64,000 nucleotides of DNA from Nonomuraea guangzhouensis. GTDB taxonomy: Bacteria; Actinomycetota; Actinomycetes; Streptosporangiales; Streptosporangiaceae. Of this stretch, positions 33,147-41,496 are shown piece by piece (position 1 is the stretch's first letter; each line of letters opens with the position of its first letter). The translations under genes and the position numbers were made by a program. The notes beneath the pieces were generated by a model. That model worked only from the letters and a program-made list of their open reading frames with translations, was not told where the DNA came from and did not search any database. The stretch spans positions 1 through 64,000 of the forward strand of contig NZ_JAHKRM010000018.1 of assembly GCF_019396345.1 (NCBI RefSeq). The letters are read 5' to 3'.

Positions 33147-34868
33147 GTGCTCATCGAGCAGGACCGGATCGTCGCCGACCTGGTGCTCCACAACGGCAAC
33201 GTGATCACGTTGGATCGCGCGTCGCGGATGGCCGAGGCGGTCGCCGTCGTGGACGGCACCATCGTCGCGGTGGGATCCGACGAGAAGGTCAAGCGCCTGG
33301 CCGGCGCTTCCACCCGCATGATCGACCTGCGCGGCGGCAGCGTGATCCCGGGGCTGGTGGACAACCACACCCATCAGTTGATGGCCGGCCTCGACACCGC
33401 GGCGGCGGGCGTCAAGGTGAACATCTCCCTCTGCCGGTCGATCGAGGAGGTCAAGGCCGAGATAGCGACCGCGGCACACAGTGCCCGGCCCGGCGAGTGG
33501 ATCACCACTTCGTGCCTGTATCGCGGTGGGATCGTCGAGGGGCGCTTCCCTACTCGGCATGACCTGGACGCCGTCGCTCCGGACAATCCTGTCTATATCG
33601 CCGACGGCGGCCGTAACATCATCGTGAACACGCTGGCGCTCGAACTGGCGGGAATCACCCCGGAGACTCCGGACCCCGGGGCCGATCCGGACATCTCCGA
33701 AGGGCACATCGTCCGTGACGAGCACGGCGTGCCCACCGGCCACCTCATCGTGGGCGCCGGCGACCTCGCCCGCCGACAATGGTGGCAGCGCCTCGGCCAG
33801 CCGGTGAAGATGTGGGACCTGCTGTCCTTCGACCTTGAGACGAACATCCGCGCGATCAAGGCTCAGATGGCGCTCTTCAACGCGGCAGGCATCACCGGGA
33901 CCCGCGACATGGGGGTGGCGCCGAACGAGATCGACGCCTACGCCGAACTGTCCCGGCGAGGCGAAGCCACGGTCCGCACCGACCTGGTGCTCGGACTGCC
34001 CGTCCAGTACCTCACCACGCAGGAGATCAGCGAAGCGCTGCGGCTGTACTTCGGTCCCAAGCAAGGGTTCGGCGACGACTGGCTACGGGTCGGCGGGCTC
34101 AAGATCGTCGCGCAGAACTACGGATACTGGACAATGCAGCCCGAGAAGCTGCGCAGGCTGATCATCGAGGGCAACCAGATGGGTTGGCGGTTCGCCATCC
34201 ACGGCACGCCGGGTGACCTCCGCGATGACATCGAGGTCATCCTCGGGGCCATGGAGGAGGCACATGCGCAGACGCCCCTCGACGCACGGCGGTGGAGCTA
34301 CGAGCACGCCTTCGGCCTCATCAATCCCGAGCACCACCGGCGGCTGCGGCGCCTCGGCGTCATCATCGCGGCCAATCCCCTGCTGTCCTACTTCGCCGCG
34401 GGCCGGTCGCTGGAGATGCACGAGATGATGGAGGCCGTACGGCTGGCCGAGGCACCCGACGGGCTCGCTCCTCGTGACCGGACTGTCCGTGAATGGGCAC
34501 AGCCCATTCGGACCTGGATGAATGCCGGGCTGGTCGTCACCGGTGGCACCGACTGCCCGGCGGTCGGCTACGACCGGGATCGCCCGCTGCTCGGCATGTG
34601 GACCTCGTTCTCCCAGGACACGCTCGCCGGCACGCTCATGCCGGAGGAGACGATCAGCCGCGAGCAGGCGCTGCGCATGTGGACGACGAACAACGCGTAC
34701 GCCACCTTCGAGGATCACCGCAAGGGATCGATCGAGAAGGGAAAGCTGGCAGATCTCGTCGTGCTGTCCGGCGATCCGCTGACCGTGCCGGACGACGAAT
34801 TCCTTGACCTGAAGGTGCTGGAGACCGTGGTCGGCGGTCGCACCGTTCACGAGTACGTGAGGACCTGA
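33147..34868 (+). CDS. YtcJ-like metal-dependent amidohydrolase, copy 1
   Basis: The 573-residue protein starts at GTG 33147 after AAGGAGG. It follows the YtcJ/amidohydrolase 3 layout: N-terminal beta-sandwich start (DLVLHNGNVITLD), metal site HTH in VDNHTHQL, central insertion with DEHGVPTGHL, and the late Asp in TGGTDCPAVGY followed by GKLADLVVLSGDP. YtcJ-like enzymes hydrolyse N-acyl or imide bonds; substrates here are unknown. It is the first of two adjacent, clearly related genes separated by 4 bp. Confidence 0.85.
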   Translation: MLIEQDRIVADLVLHNGNVITLDRASRMAEAVAVVDGTIVAVGSDEKVKRLAGASTRMIDLRGGSVIPGLVDNHTHQLMAGLDTAAAGVKVNISLCRSIEEVKAEIATAAHSARPGEWITTSCLYRGGIVEGRFPTRHDLDAVAPDNPVYIADGGRNIIVNTLALELAGITPETPDPGADPDISEGHIVRDEHGVPTGHLIVGAGDLARRQWWQRLGQPVKMWDLLSFDLETNIRAIKAQMALFNAAGITGTRDMGVAPNEIDAYAELSRRGEATVRTDLVLGLPVQYLTTQEISEALRLYFGPKQGFGDDWLRVGGLKIVAQNYGYWTMQPEKLRRLIIEGNQMGWRFAIHGTPGDLRDDIEVILGAMEEAHAQTPLDARRWSYEHAFGLINPEHHRRLRRLGVIIAANPLLSYFAAGRSLEMHEMMEAVRLAEAPDGLAPRDRTVREWAQPIRTWMNAGLVVTGGTDCPAVGYDRDRPLLGMWTSFSQDTLAGTLMPEETISREQALRMWTTNNAYATFEDHRKGSIEKGKLADLVVLSGDPLTVPDDEFLDLKVLETVVGGRTVHEYVRT

Positions 34869-34872
34869 GCAC

Positions 34873-36543
34873 ATGGAAGAATCACCCCTCCCCGTCGCCG
34901 AGCGGGGCCCCGCCGACACACTGCTCCGGGTGGGCAAGGCGTATTCGATGACCGACCCCGGGCGGATCCATCGAGCCGTCGCCATTCGCGACGGCCGCAT
35001 CATCGCGACCTCGTCGAGCCCCGACGGTCTCGACTCGCTCCAGGGAACACGCACGGAGGTCGTGGACGACCCCGGGCTCGTCGTGTTCCCGGCCTTCAAC
35101 GACACCCACAACCACCAACTCTGGGCCTCACGCGACCTCGACCACGTATCCCTCGAGAGCGCCCGCGACATCGCCGACGTCGTCGAGCGGCTCCGGCTTC
35201 GCGCCGCTGTGACGCCACCCGGAGAGTGGGTCGTGTCGTCGCGTTGCTGGCATGAGACACACCTCAAGGAGGAGCGTCTGCCCACGGCCAGTGAGCTCGA
35301 TGCCGCCTCCACCGAACACCCGATCTGCGTCCAGCGCGGCGGCCACGTCATGGTGGTGAACTCGCGTGCCCTGGCCTTGGCGGGCTTCGGACGGGACGTC
35401 CCCGACCCCGAGCGGGGAACGGTCGTCCGTGACGCGAACGGGGTCCCGACCGGGTTGCTCATCGAACCGGGAGCCGTGGAGCCGGTACGACGGCTGCTTC
35501 CTCAGCTCGCCCCTGAACGGCAAGTCGAATTGCTTGCCCGGCAGTGCGCCGAGTACAACGCCCGCGGCATAGGGGTGGTCCGTGATCCCGGCCTCCTCGT
35601 CGATGAGATGGAGGTCTATCAGCGGCTGTGGGAGCAAGGCCGCCTGACGACCCGCAGCCGGGTGATGTTCTGGATCATGCCCGACGCGAGCGTCGAGGAG
35701 AAGCTCGCGTTCATCGACTCGTGGGCCGTGCGCAGCGGCTACGGAGACGATCTGCTCAAGATCTGGGGCTTCAAGTTCATGATGGACGGCGGTGTCGAGG
35801 GCGCCCATCTCTGCGAGCCGTATGCGAACAACCCCGCCTACCACGGACACGCGTTCTGGGAGCCGGGCGACTTCGAGAGACTGGTGGACCGCGCGGTCTC
35901 CCGGGGCTGGAAGGTCGGCTGCCACGCCGTCGGTGACGCCGCCGTCGAGCGGGTGCTGGGGACCTACGAACGGGTCCTGCGGCGGCGTCCGCAGACGCCC
36001 CCTGGATCACTGGTCATCGAACACGCCTTCCTCGTGAACGCGGATCAGAGGGCGCGGGCGGTTCGGGCCGGCATCGGCATTACCGTTCAGCACCCGCTCC
36101 TGTTCTCGCTCGGTGGCAACCTCCTGCGCTACTGGGGCGAGCAGCGCACCCGCGAGGTGATGCCGGTTCGCGCGTGGCTCGACGAAGGGGCCATGGTCGC
36201 GGCGGGCAGCGACTGCAACGTCAGCTTCTTCGATCCCCTGCTGTCCATCTGGGGTCTGGTTACCCGGGGCACGCGTACAGCGGGTGTTCAGGGCCCTGAA
36301 CACGTGGTGAGCCGCTACGACGCCCTGAGGCTTTACACTGCCGCCGGCGCCGCCCTGCTCGGCGAGTCCGCGAACCTGGGAACCATCGAACAGGGCCGAC
36401 TCGCCGACCTCGTCGCCTTCCGCACCGATCTCATCGAGTGCCCAGTTGATGATCTTCCAGAACTCGCGCCTGCCGCCACCCTGGTTGGCGGCCTTCCGGT
36501 CCATGACCCGGAAGGCCTGCTGGGAACAGTGACGCGTGAGTAA
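34873..36543 (+). CDS. YtcJ-like metal-dependent amidohydrolase, copy 2
   Basis: The 556-residue protein shares the YtcJ layout with its neighbour: metal pair in NDTHNHQLW, DANGVPTGLLIEPGA, KFMMDGGVEGAHLCEPY, the later His of GCHAVGDAAVERVL and the terminal metal Asp in AAGSDCNVSFFDP. The two proteins are similar in plan but clearly diverged, so they may be two subunits or handle different substrates. Last intact gene of the operon; the following 1.2 kb is decayed DNA. Confidence 0.85.
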   Translation: MEESPLPVAERGPADTLLRVGKAYSMTDPGRIHRAVAIRDGRIIATSSSPDGLDSLQGTRTEVVDDPGLVVFPAFNDTHNHQLWASRDLDHVSLESARDIADVVERLRLRAAVTPPGEWVVSSRCWHETHLKEERLPTASELDAASTEHPICVQRGGHVMVVNSRALALAGFGRDVPDPERGTVVRDANGVPTGLLIEPGAVEPVRRLLPQLAPERQVELLARQCAEYNARGIGVVRDPGLLVDEMEVYQRLWEQGRLTTRSRVMFWIMPDASVEEKLAFIDSWAVRSGYGDDLLKIWGFKFMMDGGVEGAHLCEPYANNPAYHGHAFWEPGDFERLVDRAVSRGWKVGCHAVGDAAVERVLGTYERVLRRRPQTPPGSLVIEHAFLVNADQRARAVRAGIGITVQHPLLFSLGGNLLRYWGEQRTREVMPVRAWLDEGAMVAAGSDCNVSFFDPLLSIWGLVTRGTRTAGVQGPEHVVSRYDALRLYTAAGAALLGESANLGTIEQGRLADLVAFRTDLIECPVDDLPELAPAATLVGGLPVHDPEGLLGTVTRE

Positions 36544-36651
36544 GGCCGTCCGAGTGGCCCCGAGCGCGACGAAATCCAGCAGCACGCGCCGACCAACGAC
36601 TCTGAGTCGGCCAAGACACTATGAGGGCTGTCCACGTCGGTTCAGGCCGAG

Positions 36652-36836
36652 AAGGGGGCTCCAGGCGCTCGATGAGCCGGTCGGCAACGTTCAGGAAGCC
36701 GGTGCCGCGGGGCCCGCGCAGGAACTTGCGGGCCGGTCGCCGACAGCATGTCGCAGCCGATCTCCTCGACGTCGACGGGCAGTTACCCGATGAACTGGCA
36801 GGCGTCCAGCACAAACAGCACGCCCGCCGCAGCGCC
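36652..36836 (-). pseudogene. Fragment of a class V aminotransferase-fold gene
   Basis: The minus strand encodes LFVLDACQFIG, then a TAA stop, LPVDVEEIGCDMLSATG, then a one-base insertion (an extra C), and KFLRGPRGTGFLNVADR. This is the Asp-to-Lys core of a cysteine desulfurase/epimerase-like PLP enzyme, with the Schiff-base Lys still visible. The stop, the frameshift and the missing ends show it is dead. The rest of 36544-36977 holds nothing that I can recognise. Confidence 0.65.
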
Positions 36837-36977
36837 CGCCCCTTCTGGCTGCTCGACCATGCGGGGCTGGCAACAACCGCGACACCGGATCCGGAGAGGA
36901 GGCAACCATGCCGGGTTCAATTTCACCGACGCGAGAGGGCATCATGGCAGGACGACGATGCGTCCCCTGACACGGTC

Positions 36978-37361
36978 GGGCCCGGAGCTTGGCGTGGGCC
37001 GCGTTGGCGGCCTTCTGTGAGGCGGGCTTGTTGTGGCCCTTGTAGGGCACGCACACGTGGTCACCAGCGCCGACGTAGCCCTTGTCGGCAAGGGTGATCA
37101 GGTCGGCGGCTTGCAGGTGGCGGAGGATGCCCCAGATCCGGGCTGCTTTGAGGTCGTGCACCGAGCCGGGCAGGGAGCCGGAGGTCCACAAGGGGGTGCC
37201 GTCGGGGGTGGACAGGACCTGGATGTTCATGCCGTGCTTCTAGTGTTTGCCGGAGTAGTAGGGCCGGTCGGCGGCCACCCGGCCGATGGGGATCAGCGTG
37301 CCGTCCAGCCCCAGGTAGGGGTAGCCGGCGCGCTTGGCCGCGCGTAACACCTGGTCCAGGT
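36978..37361 (-). mobile_element. IS5-type transposase remnant
   Basis: The minus strand reads RAAKRAGYPYLGLDGTLIPI, ADRPYYSGKH, a TAG stop, then KHGMNIQVLSTPDGTPL, GSVHDLKAARIWGIL and LADKGYVGAGDHVCVPYKG. These are the catalytic-domain blocks of an IS5-group DDE transposase (first Asp in LDGTL, second in LADKGY). The in-frame stop, the missing N-terminus and the loss of the C-terminus after HAKLRA show it is inactive. No inverted repeats or target duplication are visible. Confidence 0.7.
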
Positions 37362-37367
37362 GGGCGA

Positions 37368-37551
37368 GCAGGTCACGGGCGACGACGGCTTCGTGATGGT
37401 CGGCTCCGGCGCCGAGGCGCAGCGCAATGGCGGTGAAAAGTCCGGTCTCCGGTTCAACGGCCAGGTGGGCCTTGTAGCCGCCGTCACGTTGCTGACCGCT
37501 CTTGTGGATGTGGCGGGCCTCGGGATCGACGGTGGAGATGATCCGATCGGG
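37368..37551 (-). mobile_element. IS1182-type transposase fragment fused to the IS5 remnant
   Basis: The minus strand encodes DRIISTVDPEARHIHKSG, then GGYKAHLAVEPETGLFTA and GADHHEAVVARDLLA, which is the central block of IS1182-family transposases. It runs in frame into the IS5-type fragment, so the present frame is a chimera of two insertion sequences rather than one gene. Sequence 37552-37751 further right shows no recognisable gene. Confidence 0.6.
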
Positions 37552-37751
37552 TGCGGTGCGGCGGACCTCCTGGCAGCAGGTGGCACAGACGGCCGCTGAA
37601 CTCCACTGAACCGCCTTCGACCGTACAGGACTGACCGATGCCGCGTGTACTGGCTCGGTGCGCCCCTCGTCCTCGCCGAGGTACCGGCATCGAACCATGC
37701 CCCAGGGGGCTGATTCAGGCGCGCCTCCCGTCCTTCAGCCGAGAAGAGCCT

Positions 37752-37777
37752 ATTACTTCATTACTTGTTGAAGTAAT
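37752..37777. promoter_or_regulatory. TetR-type palindrome upstream of the P450 gene
   Basis: ATTACTTCA (37752-37760) and TGAAGTAAT (37769-37777) form a 9-bp inverted repeat with an 8-bp spacer, in an AT-rich island. TTACTTCA recurs at 40001-40008 next to the TetR start codon, which points to the TetR protein as the binder. Confidence 0.6.
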
Positions 37778-37797
37778 AGTCCTGATCCCCTATGTTT

Positions 37798-37815
37798 CTT
37801 CATCAACGGATGAAG
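37798..37815. promoter_or_regulatory. Second palindrome before the P450 gene
   Basis: CTTCATC (37798-37804) pairs with GATGAAG (37809-37815) around AACG. Lying between the larger palindrome and the GGAGGGG ribosome site, it could be a second operator or a small hairpin in the leader of the P450 message. Confidence 0.4.
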
Positions 37816-37838
37816 TTTTCTTGGAGGGGAGCCCGGAC

Positions 37839-39401
37839 ATGAGCATCGACGGCACGTGGGCGTTCACCGCGGAGTCGCCGAGAGGTGCGCAGAGCTTCTC
37901 CGCGACCTTCACCTCGGACGGCGAACGGCTGACCGGAACGATGACCGGTGCGCAGGGGTCCTGGGAGATCGACGAGGGCTCGGTGCGCGGCAACGAGACG
38001 GGCTGGCTGGTACGCAGGGCGGTCATGGGGATGAACCTGCGCTTCACCGGTGTCGTCGAGGGCGATCAGTGGACGGGCAAGGTCAAGGTCGGCGTGCTCG
38101 GGAGCTTCCCGGCCGGCGCGGTCCGCACGGCACAAGAGCAACCACCGCCGGCCCCGTCCGAGCCCACCTTGATCAGCCCGGAGGGGCGGGCCGACCCCTA
38201 TCCCCTGTACGCCCGCATGCGAGAGGAGGGTCCCGTCCGTCCCGTCGAGGGCCCGTTGGGCGGTCAGGTCTGGATGGTCACCGGGTACGGCGAGGCCAGG
38301 GCCCTGCTGAACGACCCGCGCATCTCCAAGCACCCCCGTCATGCCCCTCAGTGGCTGCGTGAGCTGGGCATCGTCACCGCCGATGGGGGGCCGACCGGAA
38401 CGAACATGCTCAACAGCGATCCGCCCGACCACACGAGGTTGCGCCGCCTGGTGAGCAAGGGATTCACCCCGCGTCGCATCGAGGCGTTGCGGCCCAGGGT
38501 GCAGCGCATCACCGACGATCTGCTCGACCGGATGGCACCGCTGGGACACGCGGACCTGATCGACGCGTTCGCCTACCCGCTGCCGATCACGGTGATCAGC
38601 GAGCTGATCGGCGTGCCGGAGCAGGACCGGGCCGACTTCAGGTCCTGGACCGCCGCCATGTTGCTGTTGCCGCTGGAGGAGGACCTGCGAGCCAGGCGTT
38701 CGAAGGGCATCGAGGCCATCAACGGCTACCTCGCCGCCCTGATCGAGCGCAAGCGCGGGGAGTTGCGGCCTGGCGTGCCGAGGGATGAGCAGCCCGACCT
38801 GGCCAGCGCGCTGGTGGCGGCGGCGGACGACGAGGACGGCGCCCTGAGCGAGCGGGAGCTGGTGGGCATGCTGAATCTGCTGCTCGTCGCCGGCCATGAG
38901 ACGACGGTCAACCTGATCGGCAACGGCATGGCGGCGCTCCTGCGCCACCCTGACCAGCTCGCCCTGCTGCGCGATCGGCCGGACCTGCTGCCCTCCGCGA
39001 TCGAGGAGATGCTGCGCTACGACGGCCCCGTCGAGCAGGGAACCGGGCGGACGGCGATTGAGGACATCGAGATCGCCGGGGTGACCATCCCGGCGGGCAG
39101 CCAGGTGACGGTGGCCCTGGCCGCCGCCGACCGGGATCCCGGGAGGTTCCCCGAACCTGACCGGTTCGACATCCGGCGCGAGGACAACGCCCATGTCGCT
39201 CTCGGCCACGGGCTGCATTTCTGCCTCGGCGCCCCGCTGGCCAGAATGGAAGCGGAGATCGCCTTCCGCGGTCTGCTGGACCGCTTCCCCGACCTGGCGC
39301 CGGCCTGGCCGCCCGGGCAACTGCGTCAGCGGCCGGGGACGGCCACCCTGTTCCGCGGCCTGGCCGAACTACCCATCAGGTTCACTCCAGCGGCTCGCTG
39401 A
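37839..39401 (+). CDS. Cytochrome P450 with an extra N-terminal domain
   Basis: The 520-residue protein has two parts. Residues 1-97 form a small beta-rich domain (DGTWAFTAESPRGAQSF, LTGTMTGAQGSWEID, MGMNLRFTGVVEGDQWTG) unlike any P450 segment. Residues 115-520 are a bacterial class I P450: AGHETT in helix I (351-356), EEMLR for the ExxR motif and GHGLHFCLG with heme ligand Cys462, where the usual Phe seven residues before the Cys is Leu. Typical soluble P450s have about 400 residues. Start ATG 37839 follows GGAGGGG. No ferredoxin gene is nearby. Its 3' end overlaps the convergent TetR gene by 20 bp. Confidence 0.9.
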   Translation: MSIDGTWAFTAESPRGAQSFSATFTSDGERLTGTMTGAQGSWEIDEGSVRGNETGWLVRRAVMGMNLRFTGVVEGDQWTGKVKVGVLGSFPAGAVRTAQEQPPPAPSEPTLISPEGRADPYPLYARMREEGPVRPVEGPLGGQVWMVTGYGEARALLNDPRISKHPRHAPQWLRELGIVTADGGPTGTNMLNSDPPDHTRLRRLVSKGFTPRRIEALRPRVQRITDDLLDRMAPLGHADLIDAFAYPLPITVISELIGVPEQDRADFRSWTAAMLLLPLEEDLRARRSKGIEAINGYLAALIERKRGELRPGVPRDEQPDLASALVAAADDEDGALSERELVGMLNLLLVAGHETTVNLIGNGMAALLRHPDQLALLRDRPDLLPSAIEEMLRYDGPVEQGTGRTAIEDIEIAGVTIPAGSQVTVALAAADRDPGRFPEPDRFDIRREDNAHVALGHGLHFCLGAPLARMEAEIAFRGLLDRFPDLAPAWPPGQLRQRPGTATLFRGLAELPIRFTPAAR

Positions 39402-39990
39402 TCAGGCGCTGGACGATGGGCGCCATCAGCGTGACGAGCGTTTCGCTGGACATCGAGGCCAAGGGCTCCAGGCCCAACAGGTGGCGGGCCACGGCCAGGC
39501 CGGCGAGCTGGGCGCCGATCAGACCGGCCCGCAGGTGCGCGTCCGGCAGGTCGAGGTGCTTGGCGAGCGAGTCGGCGAACTCGTTCTCGATGAACTCCCG
39601 CAGCTTGGCCGCGGGCTCCCGATCGGTGACGGCCAGGCGAGTCAGGGCGCCCACCCCGTCCGCGGCGTCGCCTCCCTCGGTGACTTCGAGGAACCGGCGC
39701 ACCAGTCTTTCCCCGAAGTGCTCCACCCCTTCCGACAGCAGCTCACCCACGGGATCGCGCTGCGGGCTGTACCTGTTCAGGACGGCTTCGTAGAGGCCCT
39801 GCTTGCCGCCGAAAAAGTAGTGGATCATCGCGGGGTCGACACCGGCGTCGACGGCGATCGCCCTGATGGTGGCCCGCTGGAATCCGTCGGCACCGAACCG
39901 CGCCGCCGCGGCCTCGATGATCCGCTGCCGGTTGGCCGCGCCGGTACGCCAGCGACCGCGGCGCCCCTGCCCGCCGACCGTGTCGTTCAC
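39382..39990 (-). CDS. TetR family repressor
   Basis: The 202-residue protein has the TetR DNA-binding domain at about residues 17-65 (RQRIIEAAAARFGADGFQRA, then TIRAIAVDAGVDPAMIHYFF) and an all-helical effector domain. It starts with GTG at 39990 and is divergent from the first FAD monooxygenase and convergent with the P450 gene. The half-site TTACTTCA at 40001-40008, 11 bp before its start codon, matches the P450 palindrome, so it probably represses both flanking units and itself. Confidence 0.88.
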   Translation of the reverse strand: MNDTVGGQGRRGRWRTGAANRQRIIEAAAARFGADGFQRATIRAIAVDAGVDPAMIHYFFGGKQGLYEAVLNRYSPQRDPVGELLSEGVEHFGERLVRRFLEVTEGGDAADGVGALTRLAVTDREPAAKLREFIENEFADSLAKHLDLPDAHLRAGLIGAQLAGLAVARHLLGLEPLASMSSETLVTLMAPIVQRLISEPLE

Positions 39991-40000
39991 GGGCGTCAGC

Positions 40001-40008
40001 TTACTTCA
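40001..40008. promoter_or_regulatory. TetR half-site between repressor and monooxygenase
   Basis: TTACTTCA is identical to an arm of the palindrome at 37752-37777. The opposite arm is not well conserved here, so this is a candidate lower-affinity site. Confidence 0.35.
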
Positions 40009-40041
40009 CCGCATGTCGAACTTATCCGCGACGGAGGACCC

Positions 40042-41496
40042 ATGGACCGCAGTGCCCGCGTCCTGGTGGCCGGTGGAGGGTTCAGCGGCTTGGCCGCAGC
40101 CACCCTCCTCGGCCACTACGGCGTGCCCTGCTTGATCATTGAACGCCGTACCCAACTGCCACCCACCTCGCGCAACGAACGGCTCAGCGTGCCCGCCGTG
40201 GAACTGCTGCGCATCCTCGACCTGGAGGAACCGGTCCGCGCGGCCGGGTTCCACCCCGACGAGCTCGGCGACATGCTGCAGGCCGACACCCTGGCCGGCC
40301 CCGAACTCGGGCGGGTGCCGCAGCCATGGGTGGCCGTACCGCCGCGGCTGAGCCCACTCGAGCCGGTCTGCTGCAACCACGCGTGGCTGCGCGAGCTGCT
40401 GCGCGAGCGCGCCCTGGAGCTGGGCGCGGAGATCTGGACCGGCTCCGAGCTGACCGATCTGCGAAAGGAGGAGGCCGACGGGCTCGTCGCCGACGTGCGC
40501 CGGCCGGAGGGCGAGACGAGCGTTCGAGTCTCGTACGTGATCGGCGCCGACGGCCCGCACAGCCTTGTCCGCGAGCGCGCCTTGATCGAGGCCGAAGGCC
40601 CGGGCACCATCGCCCAGCTGCACGGCGTGGCCTTCCGCGCGGATCTCGGCGAGGCCATCCGCGGGCGGCACTTCGTCGGCGTGCAACTCGATGGGGTGGG
40701 CGGCACCCTGCTGAAGGAGTCCGGGCCCGACTCGTGGGCGCTCCTGCGTCCCCGCCCGGCCGACGACTCCCCCGGCGAGGGCGAGGACCTGGTCGCGCTC
40801 GCCCGCGCAGCCGCGGGGCTGCCGGACCTGAAAGTCGAGATCGACGGCACCTTCAGCCTGCCGATCACCCTGCTCACCGCCGAGCGGTTCACCCGCGGCA
40901 GGGTCGCGCTCATAGGCGATGCCGCCTGCTCGCTGCCCCCCACACCGGGCATGCACGGCGGCAACGTGCTTCAGGACGCGCAGAATCTCGCTTGGAAGCT
41001 GGCTCTGATACTCAGCGGCACGGCGGGTCCCAGGCTGCTTGACAGCTACGACGCCGAGCGCCGCCCGCTCGCCGGCCTCACGCTCACCGACGCGCTCGCC
41101 CGGATCAGCGTGACCCCACCCTCGGAGGATCTGCCCGACCGGCTCACCCTGGAGTTCGGTGCGGTGTACCGGTCCTCGGCGGTGGTCTCGGAAGGCGACC
41201 AGACCTTCGTCGACCCCCTGGAGTCCGCAGGACTGCCGGGCACCCGCGTGCCCTACCTGGGGGCCGATCTGTTCGGCCGGGACTTCGTCTGCCTGGCCGG
41301 CCCCGGGTGGGCGAGCGCTGATGTCCCGCTCACCGCCTTGAAGCCGTCGTGGGCCGTGACCCTCGGCGTGAGCGCGAGCGGTGCCGTCCTCGTCCGTCCT
41401 GACGGCGTCATCGCCTGGCGCGCGCGGACGGCATCACCGGAACACGACCTCGAAGCCGTACTCAGCCACATCCTGAACAGAGGAGATCAGCCGTGA
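40042..41496 (+). CDS. FAD-dependent aromatic-ring hydroxylase-like monooxygenase 1
   Basis: The 484-residue flavoprotein has the dinucleotide fold VLVAGGGFSGLAAATLL at the start, the DG motif in VIGADGPHSLVRERA and the second FAD motif in VALIGDAACSLPPTPGMHGG, typical of PgaE/RdmE/TcmG-like class A hydroxylases. A C-terminal thioredoxin-like domain (after about residue 385) is present. The ATG at 40042 follows GGAGG; a long open stretch further upstream only shadows the P450 and TetR genes. It overlaps the next gene by 4 bp. Confidence 0.9.
   Translation: MDRSARVLVAGGGFSGLAAATLLGHYGVPCLIIERRTQLPPTSRNERLSVPAVELLRILDLEEPVRAAGFHPDELGDMLQADTLAGPELGRVPQPWVAVPPRLSPLEPVCCNHAWLRELLRERALELGAEIWTGSELTDLRKEEADGLVADVRRPEGETSVRVSYVIGADGPHSLVRERALIEAEGPGTIAQLHGVAFRADLGEAIRGRHFVGVQLDGVGGTLLKESGPDSWALLRPRPADDSPGEGEDLVALARAAAGLPDLKVEIDGTFSLPITLLTAERFTRGRVALIGDAACSLPPTPGMHGGNVLQDAQNLAWKLALILSGTAGPRLLDSYDAERRPLAGLTLTDALARISVTPPSEDLPDRLTLEFGAVYRSSAVVSEGDQTFVDPLESAGLPGTRVPYLGADLFGRDFVCLAGPGWASADVPLTALKPSWAVTLGVSASGAVLVRPDGVIAWRARTASPEHDLEAVLSHILNRGDQP

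Noticed and set aside
37638..37838. Upstream in-frame extension of the P450
   Set aside because: It would run through operator palindromes and transposon debris; the ATG at 37839 has a strong ribosome site.
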